NCBI GenBank assembly: GCA_963783865.1
Contig: CAWAPD010000001.1
Coordinates: 1,054,001-1,118,000, forward strand
Direction: 5' to 3'
Origin: CAWAPD01 sp963783865
Lineage (GTDB): Bacteria; Actinomycetota; Thermoleophilia; UBA2241
DNA: 64,000 nucleotides
The notes under the pieces: generated by a model
Database searches by the model: none
Seen by the model: the letters and a program-made list of their open reading frames with translations, nothing else
What the model was told of the DNA's origin: nothing
Translations under genes and position numbers: made by a program
Shown: positions 1 through 8,640 of the stretch, one piece after another
Numbering within the stretch: the first letter of the stretch is position 1
Layout: every line of letters starts with the position of its first letter

Positions 1-2
1 GC

Positions 3-1469
3 CCCGGCCAGTTCAACACCCCCTACGGCATCTGCTACGACCCGTCCACGGGCACCATCCTCGTCGTCGACAACGGCAACCACCGGATCGAGGAGTTCAC
101 CCGTGCTGGCGGCTTCATCCGCACGTTCGGCGACACACACCTGAGCGGCCCGGCCGGCATAGCCGTCACGGCGGCCGGGGGTATCTACGTGGCGGACTAC
201 ACGGCCGGCGACGTGACGCTGTTCAGTGCGGCCGGCACGTTCCAGAGCACATGGCTGACCGGCACCCTGTCCGCCCCGACGGGCATCGTCTGCGACCCCG
301 GGTCCGGCGACATCTACGTGGTGGACGCGGCCCTCGGTCAGCTGTTCGCCTACGACTCGAGCCACGCCGCCCTGTGGGATAGCGGCGACGGCTGGTTCTC
401 CGATCCCGGGCAGGTCGCGGTCACGGCCGATGGCGACGTGCTCGTCGCCGATCACGGCTGGGGCGACGTCTACCTGTGGGGCGCCGACGGCACCTACCTG
501 CGCCACGTGACCGACGACCTCGGCCTCACCGCACCGGTCTGGTCGGGGCCGCTGGGTGTGGCGACGGCCGGCGACGGCGCGGTCTACGTCGTGAACCTCG
601 ACGGCTCGCGCGTCGACCGCTGGGTCGACGACACGACGCCGCCGGTCGTGACCGGGGGTCCTGACGGCGAGTGGCACAGCACCGGCGTCACGGCGACGCT
701 CACCGCGACCGACGACGGCTCGGGTGTCGCCGGGTTCGACGTCACGGGTCTTGGCATGGTCGCGACGCCCTGGACCGTCGGCCAGACCGCCGATCCCGCG
801 GGGCACGCGACCGACGGCGTCTGGAGCTGGACCTACACGGCCGTAGACAACGTCGGCAACGCGACGCCGTCGCGGACGCTGGCCTTGAAGATCGACACGC
901 GCCGGCCGGTGACCACGTGCAGCGGGGCCCCGGCCGGGTGGGTGAACCACCCCGTCGTGCTGTCGTTCACGGCCGCCGATCGCGGCGCCGGTGTCGCCGC
1001 CACCGAGTACTCGACAGACGGCGGCGCCCACTGGACGGACGTGCCCGACGACGGCACGCTGAACGTCACCAGTCCGGGCGATACGACGATCGCGTACCGG
1101 TCACGCGACGCGGCCGTGCCGGCCAACGTCGAGGTGCCGAAGAGCGTCGACGTGCTGATCGACGGCACGCTCCCGGCCGTCACCGTGCTGAACAACGTCA
1201 CCGTGACCAAGGGCAAGTCGGCGACGTTCAAGTACTCGGTGACCGAGACGGTGGCCAACCCGGTGACGGCCAAGATCGAGATCAAGAAGGGGAGCAAGGT
1301 CGTCAAGACGATCGCGCTCGGGAGCTTCACCGGCGACGGCACGACGCGGTTGAAGAGGGTAACCATCACGCTGGCGAAATACTCCAGCTACACCTGGGCG
1401 GTCGTGGCCACCGACGCCGCGGGCAACGTGGGCAGGCCGTACCAGGCCAAGAAGCTGACGGTGAAGTAG
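3..1469 (+). CDS. NHL-repeat secreted/surface protein, 5' end outside window
   Basis: The reading frame is open from base 3, so the start lies upstream and only the C-terminal 488 residues or so are here. The first part has NHL-type beta-propeller blades, with repeats of the type GIAVTAAGGIYVADY and DNGNHRIEEF. After residue 190 come two Ig-like or OmpL47-like modules that begin DTTPPVV and contain TATDDGSGVAGF. The last 90 residues form a Lys-rich beta domain ending KKLTVK. It is probably an extracellular protein whose propeller binds a ligand or polymer; no catalytic residues are evident. It is the upstream member of a tandem pair with the next gene, sharing architecture and tail. It ends with TAG, followed by a strong hairpin. 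Confidence 0.8.
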   Translation, partial: PGQFNTPYGICYDPSTGTILVVDNGNHRIEEFTRAGGFIRTFGDTHLSGPAGIAVTAAGGIYVADYTAGDVTLFSAAGTFQSTWLTGTLSAPTGIVCDPGSGDIYVVDAALGQLFAYDSSHAALWDSGDGWFSDPGQVAVTADGDVLVADHGWGDVYLWGADGTYLRHVTDDLGLTAPVWSGPLGVATAGDGAVYVVNLDGSRVDRWVDDTTPPVVTGGPDGEWHSTGVTATLTATDDGSGVAGFDVTGLGMVATPWTVGQTADPAGHATDGVWSWTYTAVDNVGNATPSRTLALKIDTRRPVTTCSGAPAGWVNHPVVLSFTAADRGAGVAATEYSTDGGAHWTDVPDDGTLNVTSPGDTTIAYRSRDAAVPANVEVPKSVDVLIDGTLPAVTVLNNVTVTKGKSATFKYSVTETVANPVTAKIEIKKGSKVVKTIALGSFTGDGTTRLKRVTITLAKYSSYTWAVVATDAAGNVGRPYQAKKLTVK

Positions 1470-1497
1470 GCACGCCCGCACCGGCGAAACGCCCGAG

Positions 1498-1533
1498 GGG
1501 GCGGGGGTGTGGCGAGAGCCACGCCCCCGCCCC
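1498..1533 (+). terminator. Rho-independent terminator of first NHL gene
   Basis: A 16-bp GC-rich stem (1498-1513 pairs with 1518-1533, with one G:T wobble) has a GAGA loop and is followed by TTTT. It is nearly identical to the hairpin after the second NHL gene at 3978-4013. Confidence 0.85.
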
Positions 1534-1636
1534 TTTTGGTGCGCCTAGACGAACTTCCCCTTGCCTTCGCATCGGCTGGTACTAGGCTTAGGCGACAGCT
1601 CGCGACGCAGGTCGCGCACCGACAGGGAGGTCAGCT

Positions 1637-3946
1637 GTGGTTCCGCACGTCCTTCACCCACGCCGCTTCACGACGATCGCGCTGCTCGCGTTCGCCCTTG
1701 CGGTCATCCTGCTTGCGGCGGCGCCGGCCGCGTTCGCCGCGGCGCCGCCCAACGGCGGCTGGTACCCTGGACCGACCCTGGGAAGCCCCGGGACTGGCTA
1801 CGCTCAGTTCCAGTGGCCCCTGGGTGTCGTGGTCGGGAGTAGCGGCAACATCTTCGTGGCGGACTACCTGAACGGCCGCGCCGAGAAGCTCTCGGCTCAG
1901 GGGGAGTACCTGGGACAGACGCCGTACCTGGGCGCGACCGCGGATTCGATCGCCATCGACCACCGCGGCCTCATCTACGTCGGCACCGGCGCCTCCGCGA
2001 TCTACGTCTACGACCAGAACCTCGACTACCTCGCCACCATCTCAGGCTACTTCGGCGGTGACATCTTCGGCATGGCGTTCGACTCCGCCGACAATCTCTA
2101 CGTGTCCGACATCTCCAACGACAGGATCGTCGTCTTCGACTCGGCCTGGACCTACCAGGGCCACTTCGGGGACGGCGCCTTCAGCGCGCCGTGGGGTCTC
2201 GCCGTGGATTCCAGCAACAACCTCTACGTCGCCGACATAAGCAACTCGGGAATCCAGGTCTGGACGAGCGGCGGTACGTATCTCACGACCATCGCCTCGG
2301 GCACGGTGAGCTACACGACACAGCTGACCATCCGTGACGACATCCTCTATGCGGACACCTACACCTTCGCCCCCGCCAGCATGTTCGTGCTGGGGCTTGA
2401 CGGCTCGTACCTGCAGTCGATCGGCAGCGGCTCCATCTCCTCGTATGGCGGCACCGTGGGGCCTGACGGCACGGCGTACATGGCCGACTTCAACGGCAGC
2501 GTCGTCGACACGTTCCTGTTCGACGGTACACCGCCGACTGCGTGGGACGACTGGGACGACCAGTGGAAGAACGGCGACATCACCGTCGATCTCTACGCGG
2601 CCGACGACGGTTCTGGCCTCCGAGGCTTCACGTGGCTGGGGCTCTGGACCCCCTTGCCCACGCCTCCGCTCGAGCTCACGCTCTCCACCACGCCCGGTCA
2701 TTGCGGGATCGTCCTCCTCGACTACAGCGCGACCGACAACGTCGGCAACCAGAGCGCGACCAAGACGGTCTTCCTGAAGTACGACCGGGTACCGCCGGTC
2801 ACCACTGTGAGCGGCCTGCCCAGCGGCAACGGCATGCAACCGGTGACCGCCGTCCTGCAGGCCACCGACGTCGGCTCCGGTGTCTACACCACCTGGTATG
2901 ACCTCGACGACGCCGGCTGGGCTCTGGCCCCCGCCGATGGCCAGATCCCGGTCACGACCGAGGGCGCCCACACGCTCCGGTATTACTCGAACGACATCGC
3001 CGGCAACGGCGAGGACGTGAAAGAGGCCGACTTCACCCTCAAGTTCTCGGCCCCGTATCCGTGGGACACCACGGCGCCGACCGTCACCTCAGACGCCGAC
3101 GGCCAGTGGCACTCGCTGGAGACGACCGTCGCCCTGGCGGGCGCCGACGATGTCGGCGCGATCTCCGAGATGGACTACCGGATCAACGGCGGTGGCTGGA
3201 CGGCGTACTCCTATCCGCCGGGCATCGACATCCTGACGCCGGCCGACCACTCGAACGACGGTGTGAAGAAGATCGAGTTCACGGCGACCGACGACTCGGA
3301 CAACACGAGCGCCGTGCAGACCGGCTACGTGAAGATCGACACTTGGGCGCCGCACAGCGTGGCGGCCGTGGCGCCCGATCCGGCGAGCGGCTGGACCAAC
3401 GCCGCCGACGTGGCCGTCACCTTCCAGGCCGGCGACATCGGCGCGGGGGTGCTGCACACCTACGCCATCGACACGAACAACACCACCAGCGTGGTCGGCC
3501 CGCTGACGACGGTCGACGGCGGTCAGTTCGACGTCACCGACGAGGGCATGCACGTCGTCGCCTACTTCTCGAGCGACTCGTGCGTCGACCTGCCGAACGT
3601 CGAGACTCCGAAGTTCCTCGACGTGAACATCGACCGCACGGCTCCCGTGGCCGCGCCGACCGCGAACCAGAAGTGCGCCACCGGCAAGACGGTGAAGATC
3701 CCGGTCTCGCTATCGGACAACCTGAGCCCGACGACCGCGGTGACCGTGAAGATCAAGAGCGGGACCAAGGTCGTGAAGACGGTGGTGCTCAAGAACGTCG
3801 CCACCACGGTGGCCCCGACCGCGGTCAAGGTGAAGTACGTCTGCAAGCTCAAGCCCGGTGTCTACAAGGTCTGGGCGTTCGCGACCGACCTCGCCGGCAA
3901 CAGCGGCGCGCCGGCAGGGTCGAAGAAGCTGACCGTCACGAAGTGA
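1637..3946 (+). CDS. NHL-repeat secreted protein with Ig-like modules
   Basis: A protein of 769 residues starting at GTG 1637, with GGGAGG at 1625-1630. Residues 10-35 form a Sec signal peptide ending AAFAAAP. Residues 45-290 carry NHL blades such as GVVVGSSGNIFVADY and NLYVSDISNDRIVVF. Several Ig-like or OmpL47-like modules follow; they contain ATDNVGN or ATDVGSGV motifs and start with DTTAPTV or APHSV. The C-terminal domain is Lys-rich and ends KKLTVTK, like its upstream neighbour. The role is probably extracellular, in surface or matrix binding; no enzymatic motif is visible. It looks like a tandem duplicate of the preceding gene, with different propeller content but the same end domain and terminator. 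Confidence 0.85.
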   Translation: MVPHVLHPRRFTTIALLAFALAVILLAAAPAAFAAAPPNGGWYPGPTLGSPGTGYAQFQWPLGVVVGSSGNIFVADYLNGRAEKLSAQGEYLGQTPYLGATADSIAIDHRGLIYVGTGASAIYVYDQNLDYLATISGYFGGDIFGMAFDSADNLYVSDISNDRIVVFDSAWTYQGHFGDGAFSAPWGLAVDSSNNLYVADISNSGIQVWTSGGTYLTTIASGTVSYTTQLTIRDDILYADTYTFAPASMFVLGLDGSYLQSIGSGSISSYGGTVGPDGTAYMADFNGSVVDTFLFDGTPPTAWDDWDDQWKNGDITVDLYAADDGSGLRGFTWLGLWTPLPTPPLELTLSTTPGHCGIVLLDYSATDNVGNQSATKTVFLKYDRVPPVTTVSGLPSGNGMQPVTAVLQATDVGSGVYTTWYDLDDAGWALAPADGQIPVTTEGAHTLRYYSNDIAGNGEDVKEADFTLKFSAPYPWDTTAPTVTSDADGQWHSLETTVALAGADDVGAISEMDYRINGGGWTAYSYPPGIDILTPADHSNDGVKKIEFTATDDSDNTSAVQTGYVKIDTWAPHSVAAVAPDPASGWTNAADVAVTFQAGDIGAGVLHTYAIDTNNTTSVVGPLTTVDGGQFDVTDEGMHVVAYFSSDSCVDLPNVETPKFLDVNIDRTAPVAAPTANQKCATGKTVKIPVSLSDNLSPTTAVTVKIKSGTKVVKTVVLKNVATTVAPTAVKVKYVCKLKPGVYKVWAFATDLAGNSGAPAGSKKLTVTK

Positions 3947-3977
3947 CCGGCTAGCGCAGCGAGGGCACGAACGCCTG

Positions 3978-4013
3978 GGGGCGGGGGTGTGGCGAGAGCC
4001 ACACCCCCGCCCC
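3978..4013. terminator. Bidirectional GC-rich hairpin between convergent genes
   Basis: A perfect 16-bp stem (3978-3993 with 3998-4013) has a GAGA loop. It lies between the 3' ends of the NHL gene and the GH18 gene. It is a near copy of the hairpin at 1498-1533. Confidence 0.8.
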
Positions 4014-4020
4014 TCTCCAC

Positions 4021-5301
4021 TCACTTCAGCCTCTGGTCGATCACGCTCCAGAACGCCGGGTCCTCGCTGCCCATAGACCAGATCGAGATGCCGCCGATCT
4101 CCTTGAAGTGCTGCCTGAGGTTCTCGAGCTTGGCGGCGACCGCCTGGCGGTCCTGGAAGTAGAGCACGTGCTGCACCCCGGCGCCGTCGGTGTAGCTCAG
4201 GTCGGCCTCGCCGGAGGCCGCGTCGTGGGCGACCTTGAAGTGCTCCCTGGCGATCAGCGCCGCGGCCGAGGTCGGCTGCACGGCGGTGGCCGTGCCGGCG
4301 TGCCAGTCGAACCCGAAGAACGGCAGTCCCATGTAGATCTTGTGGGCGGGCACCACGCTCAGGGCGAAGCTCAGGACGCGCGCCGTCCAGTCGAGCGGCG
4401 CCTGGGGGCCCGGGCCGCTCCACGGGCCGCTATAGCTGTAGGTCATGACCTTGAACTCGTCGACGGCCTTGCCCACCGCTGCATAGTCGGTCGCCTTCTG
4501 GGTGTCCCAGTCGCCGGGCTCTGAGGTCTTGGGGAAGACGGCGACCGAGAGCAGGCGGTGCTGCCGGTGCAGCGCCGCCGCCAGCTCGGTCGCGAACGCC
4601 GAGAACGCGTCGCGGTCGGCCACCGGCACCTCTTCCCAGTCCAAGTCGATGCCGTCGTAGCCCTTGGTCACCGCGAGGTCGACGAGGGCCTGGACCTGCC
4701 GGGCGCGTGACCCCGACGAGGCCAGGATGGCGCCCACGATCTTGCCGTCGAACGAGCTGCGGTCGGTCGCGCGGTTGGTGACGGTGGCGAAGACCTGCAG
4801 GCCATCCTTGCGCATCGTCTTGACCAGCGCGAGGTCCTCGTCGCGGCCGGCGGTGACCGAGCCGTCGGCCTGGCTCATGTACCAGTCGGCGTCGACCTCG
4901 TCGATCGCCCGCGCCTTGAGCGCCGCCTGAAGGGTCGGGGCGCCGGCCGTGATCCAGGCGGTGACCCGGTAGCGGCGGTCGCCGAGCGGCGCGTTCAGCT
5001 TGCCTGTGAAGGGCGGCCCCTCGCTGCGGTGGGCGAGCGGGCCGACGGTGAACAGGACGGCCAGCACGACGACGATCGCGACCGCGACCAGGACGAGCAG
5101 GAGCAGCGGCCGCCTGCTGCGGTGGCGGCGGCGCGCGGCGCGACGTTCGGCGCGCCGTGCGGCCGGCGGGGCGGGCGTTTCGCCGGGCGGCGGCGCGCCG
5201 GATGGCGGCGATGCGCCGGACGGCTCCGCGGCGGGAGGCGGGGGAGACGACGAGGGCGGACCCGAAGGACCGCGGTCGGGTGGGCCGGGCGGTTGGGTCA
5301 T
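4021..5301 (-). CDS. Membrane-anchored GH18 domain protein (chitinase/YaaH-like)
   Basis: A protein of 426 residues. Residues 1-60 are a proline-rich then arginine-rich cytoplasmic tail, and residues 64-87 form one transmembrane helix. The rest is an extracellular TIM-barrel of glycoside hydrolase family 18. The catalytic DxxDxDxE motif is present as DGIDLDWEE, with D216, D219, D221 and the acid E223. Later barrel motifs KVMTYSYSG and KIYMGLPFFGFDW are also present. Family knowledge suggests hydrolysis of a beta-1,4 GlcNAc-containing polymer, chitin or peptidoglycan, in the manner of spore-germination YaaH-type proteins; the substrate cannot be assigned. The gene is convergent with the NHL gene. 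It ends with TGA and begins at ATG 5301 without a clear Shine-Dalgarno sequence. Confidence 0.85.
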   Translation of the reverse strand: MTQPPGPPDRGPSGPPSSSPPPPAAEPSGASPPSGAPPPGETPAPPAARRAERRAARRRHRSRRPLLLLVLVAVAIVVVLAVLFTVGPLAHRSEGPPFTGKLNAPLGDRRYRVTAWITAGAPTLQAALKARAIDEVDADWYMSQADGSVTAGRDEDLALVKTMRKDGLQVFATVTNRATDRSSFDGKIVGAILASSGSRARQVQALVDLAVTKGYDGIDLDWEEVPVADRDAFSAFATELAAALHRQHRLLSVAVFPKTSEPGDWDTQKATDYAAVGKAVDEFKVMTYSYSGPWSGPGPQAPLDWTARVLSFALSVVPAHKIYMGLPFFGFDWHAGTATAVQPTSAAALIAREHFKVAHDAASGEADLSYTDGAGVQHVLYFQDRQAVAAKLENLRQHFKEIGGISIWSMGSEDPAFWSVIDQRLK

Positions 5302-5358
5302 CGCGATGAGTGTAGCAGGGCGGCCGGCCGGCGGTCGCCTCGGCCGCCCCGCCTCAGC

Positions 5359-5541
5359 TCAGGTCCACCAGCTGCCCACGCCGACGCCGGCGCCCACGCA
5401 ACCGGCGACGATGATCGCCAGCCAGTCCGCGCGCGGGACGAAGACGAAGGCGACGAGCGCGATCAGGACGAGCACGACCAGCGCCGCTCAGTGCCGGGCC
5501 GCGAAGCCGATCGTCCACTGCGCCACGAGGCGGAGCTTCAT
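5359..5541 (-). pseudogene. Small membrane protein ORF with in-frame TGA
   Basis: A 60-codon frame starts at ATG 5541 with MKLRLVAQWTIGFAARH, meets TGA at 5490-5488, and continues as a hydrophobic stretch (AALVVLVLIALVAFVF, then WLAIIVAGCVGAG) to TGA 5361-5359. Both halves are basic-hydrophobic and fit a small two-helix membrane protein. The TGA could be a real nonsense mutation or a sequence error, or translation could begin downstream of it. This is the only recognisable content of the 5302-5663 gap. The family is not recognised. Confidence 0.3.
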
Positions 5542-5663
5542 CGCTTGCGATGATAGTCGCAGGAAGGATCGACGTCACGGGATAGCCGGCTCTTCAGCCG
5601 TTCGCTGCGCCGCTACCGGCTGCCGACGCCCTGATCGCCGTCGCGCCATGGGAGAATGCACCC

Positions 5664-6290
5664 ATGAGCGAGAAGCCGGTCGAGCGCAGGTTCGCCGACG
5701 CGCTGGTGAAGGCGCGCGACGAGTGGGCCGCCGCGGATGCGGCGGCCTGTGCGGCGCGTGCCGGCTGTCGGTACGAAGCCGACGTCGCGTGCGTGCCGTT
5801 CCTCGGCCGGGACCACCACGTCCGGCACCCGGACGGCGAGGTGACCGCCGGCGTGAGCGGCGGCGCCGTCCACGTGGCCACCGCCGTCCTGCTGCTCCAC
5901 TACCTGCTCACGGCCGACGGCACACCGCCGGCCGGCGAGTGGGCCGCCTATCGCGAGCTGCCCGGCTGCCTGTTCTACGCGCCGGCCTTCGCCGGCCGCA
6001 CCGAGACACCATTGGCGCGCAGGTTCGGGGGCTCGGCCGCCGCGGCCGAAGGCCTCGCGGCGGCGGCCGAGCCTCTCTCCGGCGAGCGCCTCGATCTCGC
6101 CGACGCCGCCTTCCGCTTCCGGGCGCTGCCGCGTGTGGCGATGGCGGCGCTGGTCTGGGCCGGCGACGAGGAGTTCCCGGGCAGCGCGGCCGTGCTGTTC
6201 GACGCCGCGGCCGGCCACTACCTGCCGCCCGAAGACCTGGCCGGCCTTGGGGGCCTGCTGGCGCAGCGGCTTGCCGCCGCGGCCAGCTAG
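5664..6290 (+). CDS. DUF3786 family protein
   Basis: A protein of 208 residues starting at ATG 5664. Cysteines and aromatics are spread as in DUF3786 (CRYEADVACVPFLGRDH near residue 34, then ELPGCLFYAP near 100). The C-terminal half includes FRFRALPRVAMAALVW and GDEEFPGSAAVLFD, the family's characteristic ending. The biochemical function of DUF3786 is unknown; from memory it is mostly found in strict anaerobes and often near corrinoid or iron-sulfur proteins. That fits the methylamine methyltransferases about 30 kb away but does not prove a link. No signal peptide is seen, so it is probably cytoplasmic. It ends with TAG and is convergent with the lipoprotein gene. Confidence 0.75.
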   Translation: MSEKPVERRFADALVKARDEWAAADAAACAARAGCRYEADVACVPFLGRDHHVRHPDGEVTAGVSGGAVHVATAVLLLHYLLTADGTPPAGEWAAYRELPGCLFYAPAFAGRTETPLARRFGGSAAAAEGLAAAAEPLSGERLDLADAAFRFRALPRVAMAALVWAGDEEFPGSAAVLFDAAAGHYLPPEDLAGLGGLLAQRLAAAAS

Positions 6291-6302
6291 CCGGCGAGCC
6301 CG

Positions 6303-6659
6303 TTACTTCTGGCGCAGGTAGTTCTGGATGTTGCCGACCCGCTCGATCGTCACGCGGTCCCCACCGAGCGTGACGTAGATGAAGTAGTCCCCGTCGTCGT
6401 AGGTCAGCTTGTTGCCGCTGCGCTTCAGCTGGAAGGTCATATCATCGCCATTCCCGCTCCGGTCGACGAAGGTGACGTCGTAGTCGCCGTCGGCGCGCGC
6501 GGCGATCTGGGCCTTCTCACCGCGCACCGACACATACGAGCCCGGAAGGTCGCCCTTGGAACCGCAGCCGGCGAGCGCGGAGACGATGACGACGGCTCCG
6601 ATGGCGGCCATGAGAGCCAACAGGTTGCGTCTGCGAGGGTGACACCGGTGCTGCGACAC
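6303..6659 (-). CDS. Small lipoprotein
   Basis: A protein of 118 residues. GTG 6659 was chosen because AAGGAGG lies just upstream; a longer frame exists but has no ribosome binding site. An Arg-rich N terminus and hydrophobic helix lead to the lipobox SALAGC near residue 30, so the mature protein should be lipid-anchored. The roughly 88-residue exported domain is a small beta-rich fold with alternating charged strands (YDVTFVDRSG, KLTYDDGDYFIYVTLGG). It resembles the DUF4115- or YcgJ-like small beta-lipoproteins only in general style, and no function can be named. It ends with TAA. Confidence 0.7.
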   Translation of the reverse strand: MSQHRCHPRRRNLLALMAAIGAVVIVSALAGCGSKGDLPGSYVSVRGEKAQIAARADGDYDVTFVDRSGNGDDMTFQLKRSGNKLTYDDGDYFIYVTLGGDRVTIERVGNIQNYLRQK

Positions 6660-6770
6660 GACGACCTCCTTGTCGGGAGTGCCTCTGGCGCAATCAACGA
6701 TTCCATCGGCAGCCGTCTCTTCCTCCAAACGATGGCTACTGCGCTTCGATCGCTCACGGTGCTGTTCGAT

Positions 6771-6799
6771 GGGGCGGGCGGCCACAGGCCGCCCGCCCC
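6771..6799 (-). terminator. Hairpin downstream of VOC gene
   Basis: A perfect 13-bp stem (6771-6783 with 6787-6799) has an ACA loop. It sits just beyond the 3' end of the leftward VOC gene at 6806. Confidence 0.7.
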
Positions 6800-6805
6800 G
6801 GCGCC

Positions 6806-7189
6806 TTACTCGGTCCGATAGGCGACCTCGAGCCGGTTCCCCGCCGGGTCCTGGAAGAAGAAGGCGTAGTAGCCGGCGCCGTACTCCGGGCAGTCGCGGG
6901 GTCCGCTCTCGACGACGGCGCCGGCCCCCACGGCGACGGCGGCGATCCGGTCGACTTCGTCGCGGCTCGCCGCCCAGAACGCGATCCGGTTGGCGTTGGG
7001 CACGTGACCCCGGTCTTCGGTCAAGGCGAAGTAGGCGGCCGAGGGCGGCTCGCCCTCACACTCCCATACCTTCCATTCCTCTCCCGGGTACGCGCGCGTG
7101 AAGCCGACGGCCGGCAGCAGGGCAGCGTAGAACGGCACGGCGGCGCCCATGTCCCGCACGCGCAGGTCGACGTGTCCGAAACGGTTCAT
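6806..7189 (-). CDS. VOC (glyoxalase/dioxygenase superfamily) protein
   Basis: A protein of 127 residues, the usual length of a two-module VOC domain. The N-terminal module begins FGHVDLRVRDMGAAVPFYAALL, and His6 occupies the first metal-ligand position. The second module ends FFFQDPAGNRLEVAYR, with the Glu that usually completes the metal site. Related proteins isomerise methylglyoxal thiol adducts, open aromatic rings or bind antibiotics; the substrate cannot be told from sequence. It is cytoplasmic and monocistronic, with its own hairpin, upstream of and divergent from the tRNA gene. Confidence 0.8.
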   Translation of the reverse strand: MNRFGHVDLRVRDMGAAVPFYAALLPAVGFTRAYPGEEWKVWECEGEPPSAAYFALTEDRGHVPNANRIAFWAASRDEVDRIAAVAVGAGAVVESGPRDCPEYGAGYYAFFFQDPAGNRLEVAYRTE

Positions 7190-7237
7190 CTGCCACCCCC
7201 ACCTGGATCGTTCGGGAGCAGTCTACGTCCGGCGAGC

Positions 7238-7243
7238 TATACT
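7238..7243 (+). promoter_or_regulatory. -10 box of tRNA-Ala promoter
   Basis: TATACT lies 10 bases upstream of the first base of the tRNA gene, a good -10 consensus in otherwise GC-rich sequence. No convincing -35 hexamer is visible at 16-18 bp. Confidence 0.5.
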
Positions 7244-7253
7244 GAGCGCCCGT

Positions 7254-7329
7254 GGGCCGCTAGCTCAGTTGGGAGAGCGCCGCCTTTGCACGGCGGAGGT
7301 CAGGGGTTCGACTCCCCTGCGGTCCACCA
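7254..7329 (+). tRNA. tRNA-Ala (anticodon TGC)
   Basis: A 76-nt cloverleaf. Acceptor arm GGGCCGC pairs with GCGGTCC and includes the G3:U70 pair that marks alanine tRNAs. The D-loop is AGTTGGGA, the anticodon loop CTTTGCA has anticodon TGC, and the T-arm is CAGGGGTTCGACTCCCCTG. Discriminator A is followed by an encoded CCA. Confidence 0.98.
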
Positions 7330-7371
7330 GCTCGTTTGCACCGGCAACCTGACTCCATGGAGGACGCGCCG

Positions 7372-7731
7372 ATGACGGACCCTGCGGGACGACTCTCCCC
7401 TGAGCAGTATGAACTCGTGCTCCGCCACATGCCGATCGGCCTCAGCGTCGCAGACGAGACCGATGTCGTGCGGTTCTGGGCGGGCGCGGGATTCGGCACC
7501 TGCCATCCCAAGTTCATCGGCCGGGACCTGCATGAGTGCCACCCGAAGCGTGCCCACGCGGCTCTGGAGGCGTTGCTGGCGGATCTCAAGTCCGGAGCCA
7601 AGGACCAAGTCGACACGGTCGAGCACGGTCCAGACGGCTCGGAGCGCATTCTCTACACTGCCCTGCGCGACACGGACGGCACCTACCGTGGCGTTCTGGA
7701 GACCGTCGTGCCCCTCAACGAGGGCGACTGA
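7372..7731 (+). CDS. Small stand-alone PAS-domain protein
   Basis: A protein of 119 residues. ATG 7372 is preferred over ATG 7357 because GGAGGA at 7359-7364 is correctly spaced only for the former. The single domain resembles the PAS module of DUF438-type proteins: HMPIGLSVADETDVVRFW, then FIGRDLHECHPKRAHAAL, and a final strand YRGVLETVVPL. The HECHP segment is the typical conserved loop of this subfamily, where histidine may contribute to cofactor or ligand binding. There is no output domain, so it may act by protein-protein interaction or as a small sensor. It follows tRNA-Ala by 42 bases and may be co-transcribed with it. Confidence 0.75.
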   Translation: MTDPAGRLSPEQYELVLRHMPIGLSVADETDVVRFWAGAGFGTCHPKFIGRDLHECHPKRAHAALEALLADLKSGAKDQVDTVEHGPDGSERILYTALRDTDGTYRGVLETVVPLNEGD

Positions 7732-7783
7732 CCCGGACAACAGGCCGGAGCACTCCCGGACCCGATATCCTGGCCACCCGCGC

Positions 7784-8422
7784 CTAGCGCCGCTGGAGCA
7801 CGCCGACGCCGTCACCCACGGGCAGGAGGACGAACGAGACGGCCGGATCCATCGTCAGGCCGGCGTTCAGCTCGCGCGCAGCGTCCACTGAGGCCTGCGA
7901 CCAGTGCCGGTCACCACGGCCCGTGGCCACCGCGCCGTCCATGAGCAGGTTGTCGATCAGCACCAGCCCGCCCGGGCTCAGTCTCTCGAGCGCCAGCCGG
8001 ACGTAGCGGGGGTAGCCGGTCTTGTCGGCGTCGACGTAGACCAAGTCGAAGGGACCGGACAGGGCGGCCATCGTGACCGCTGCGTCCCCCTCGACGATCT
8101 CGACACGGGCACCCGCCGGATCGCGGCTCAGGAACCCCCGGGCAACGGCTATCATCTTCTCGTCGCGCTCCAACGACGTCACGCGGCCACCGGCCACCAA
8201 GCTGCGCGCGACGTGCAGCGCCGTGTAGCCGATGGCCAAGCCGACTTCGAGGACGGCGCGTCCGCCTGCGGCACGGGCCAACATCGCGACCAGCGCGGCC
8301 GTCTCGGCATCGGCGATCGGCACTCGGTGCTTGGTCGCATAGACCTCCATCTCAACCAGCAGTGGGTCGCGACTTCCTCGCACGGTCGAGAGGTATCGCT
8401 CTGTGGCCGAGGTGCGGATCAT
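7784..8422 (-). CDS. SAM-dependent O-methyltransferase (family 3)
   Basis: A protein of 212 residues, typical of catechol or caffeoyl-CoA O-methyltransferase-like enzymes. The SAM-binding motif I is AVLEVGLAIGYTALHVA, close to the family EIGTxxGYS motif. The acidic residue binding the SAM ribose is in VTSLERDEKM. The metal-site region is FDLVYVDADKTGYPRYV followed by GGLVLIDNLLMDGAV. The enzyme would methylate a hydroxyl group on a small aromatic or related acceptor in the cytoplasm, probably with Mg2+. The acceptor is unknown. It is monocistronic, convergent with the PAS gene, and ends with TAG. Confidence 0.85.
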   Translation of the reverse strand: MIRTSATERYLSTVRGSRDPLLVEMEVYATKHRVPIADAETAALVAMLARAAGGRAVLEVGLAIGYTALHVARSLVAGGRVTSLERDEKMIAVARGFLSRDPAGARVEIVEGDAAVTMAALSGPFDLVYVDADKTGYPRYVRLALERLSPGGLVLIDNLLMDGAVATGRGDRHWSQASVDAARELNAGLTMDPAVSFVLLPVGDGVGVLQRR

Positions 8423-8640
8423 GGCCGTGATGTACCCGAGGTCGCATACGGCGAAGCTGTCGTCACACGCCCGCCGCCTCCTCCCGCCGGGGTAGGCCTC
8501 CGCCCCGCCGGGGCGACCCGGACGGCGGATCTTTCCTCCCAGCGTTGACCCTCAGGTTCCCGCCGCGGCGGGACGCCCTGCGGCGAACGCGGCCGTAGGC
8601 TCTCCTCAGGTCAACGCACTCAAGGGGAAAGGAACTCATC

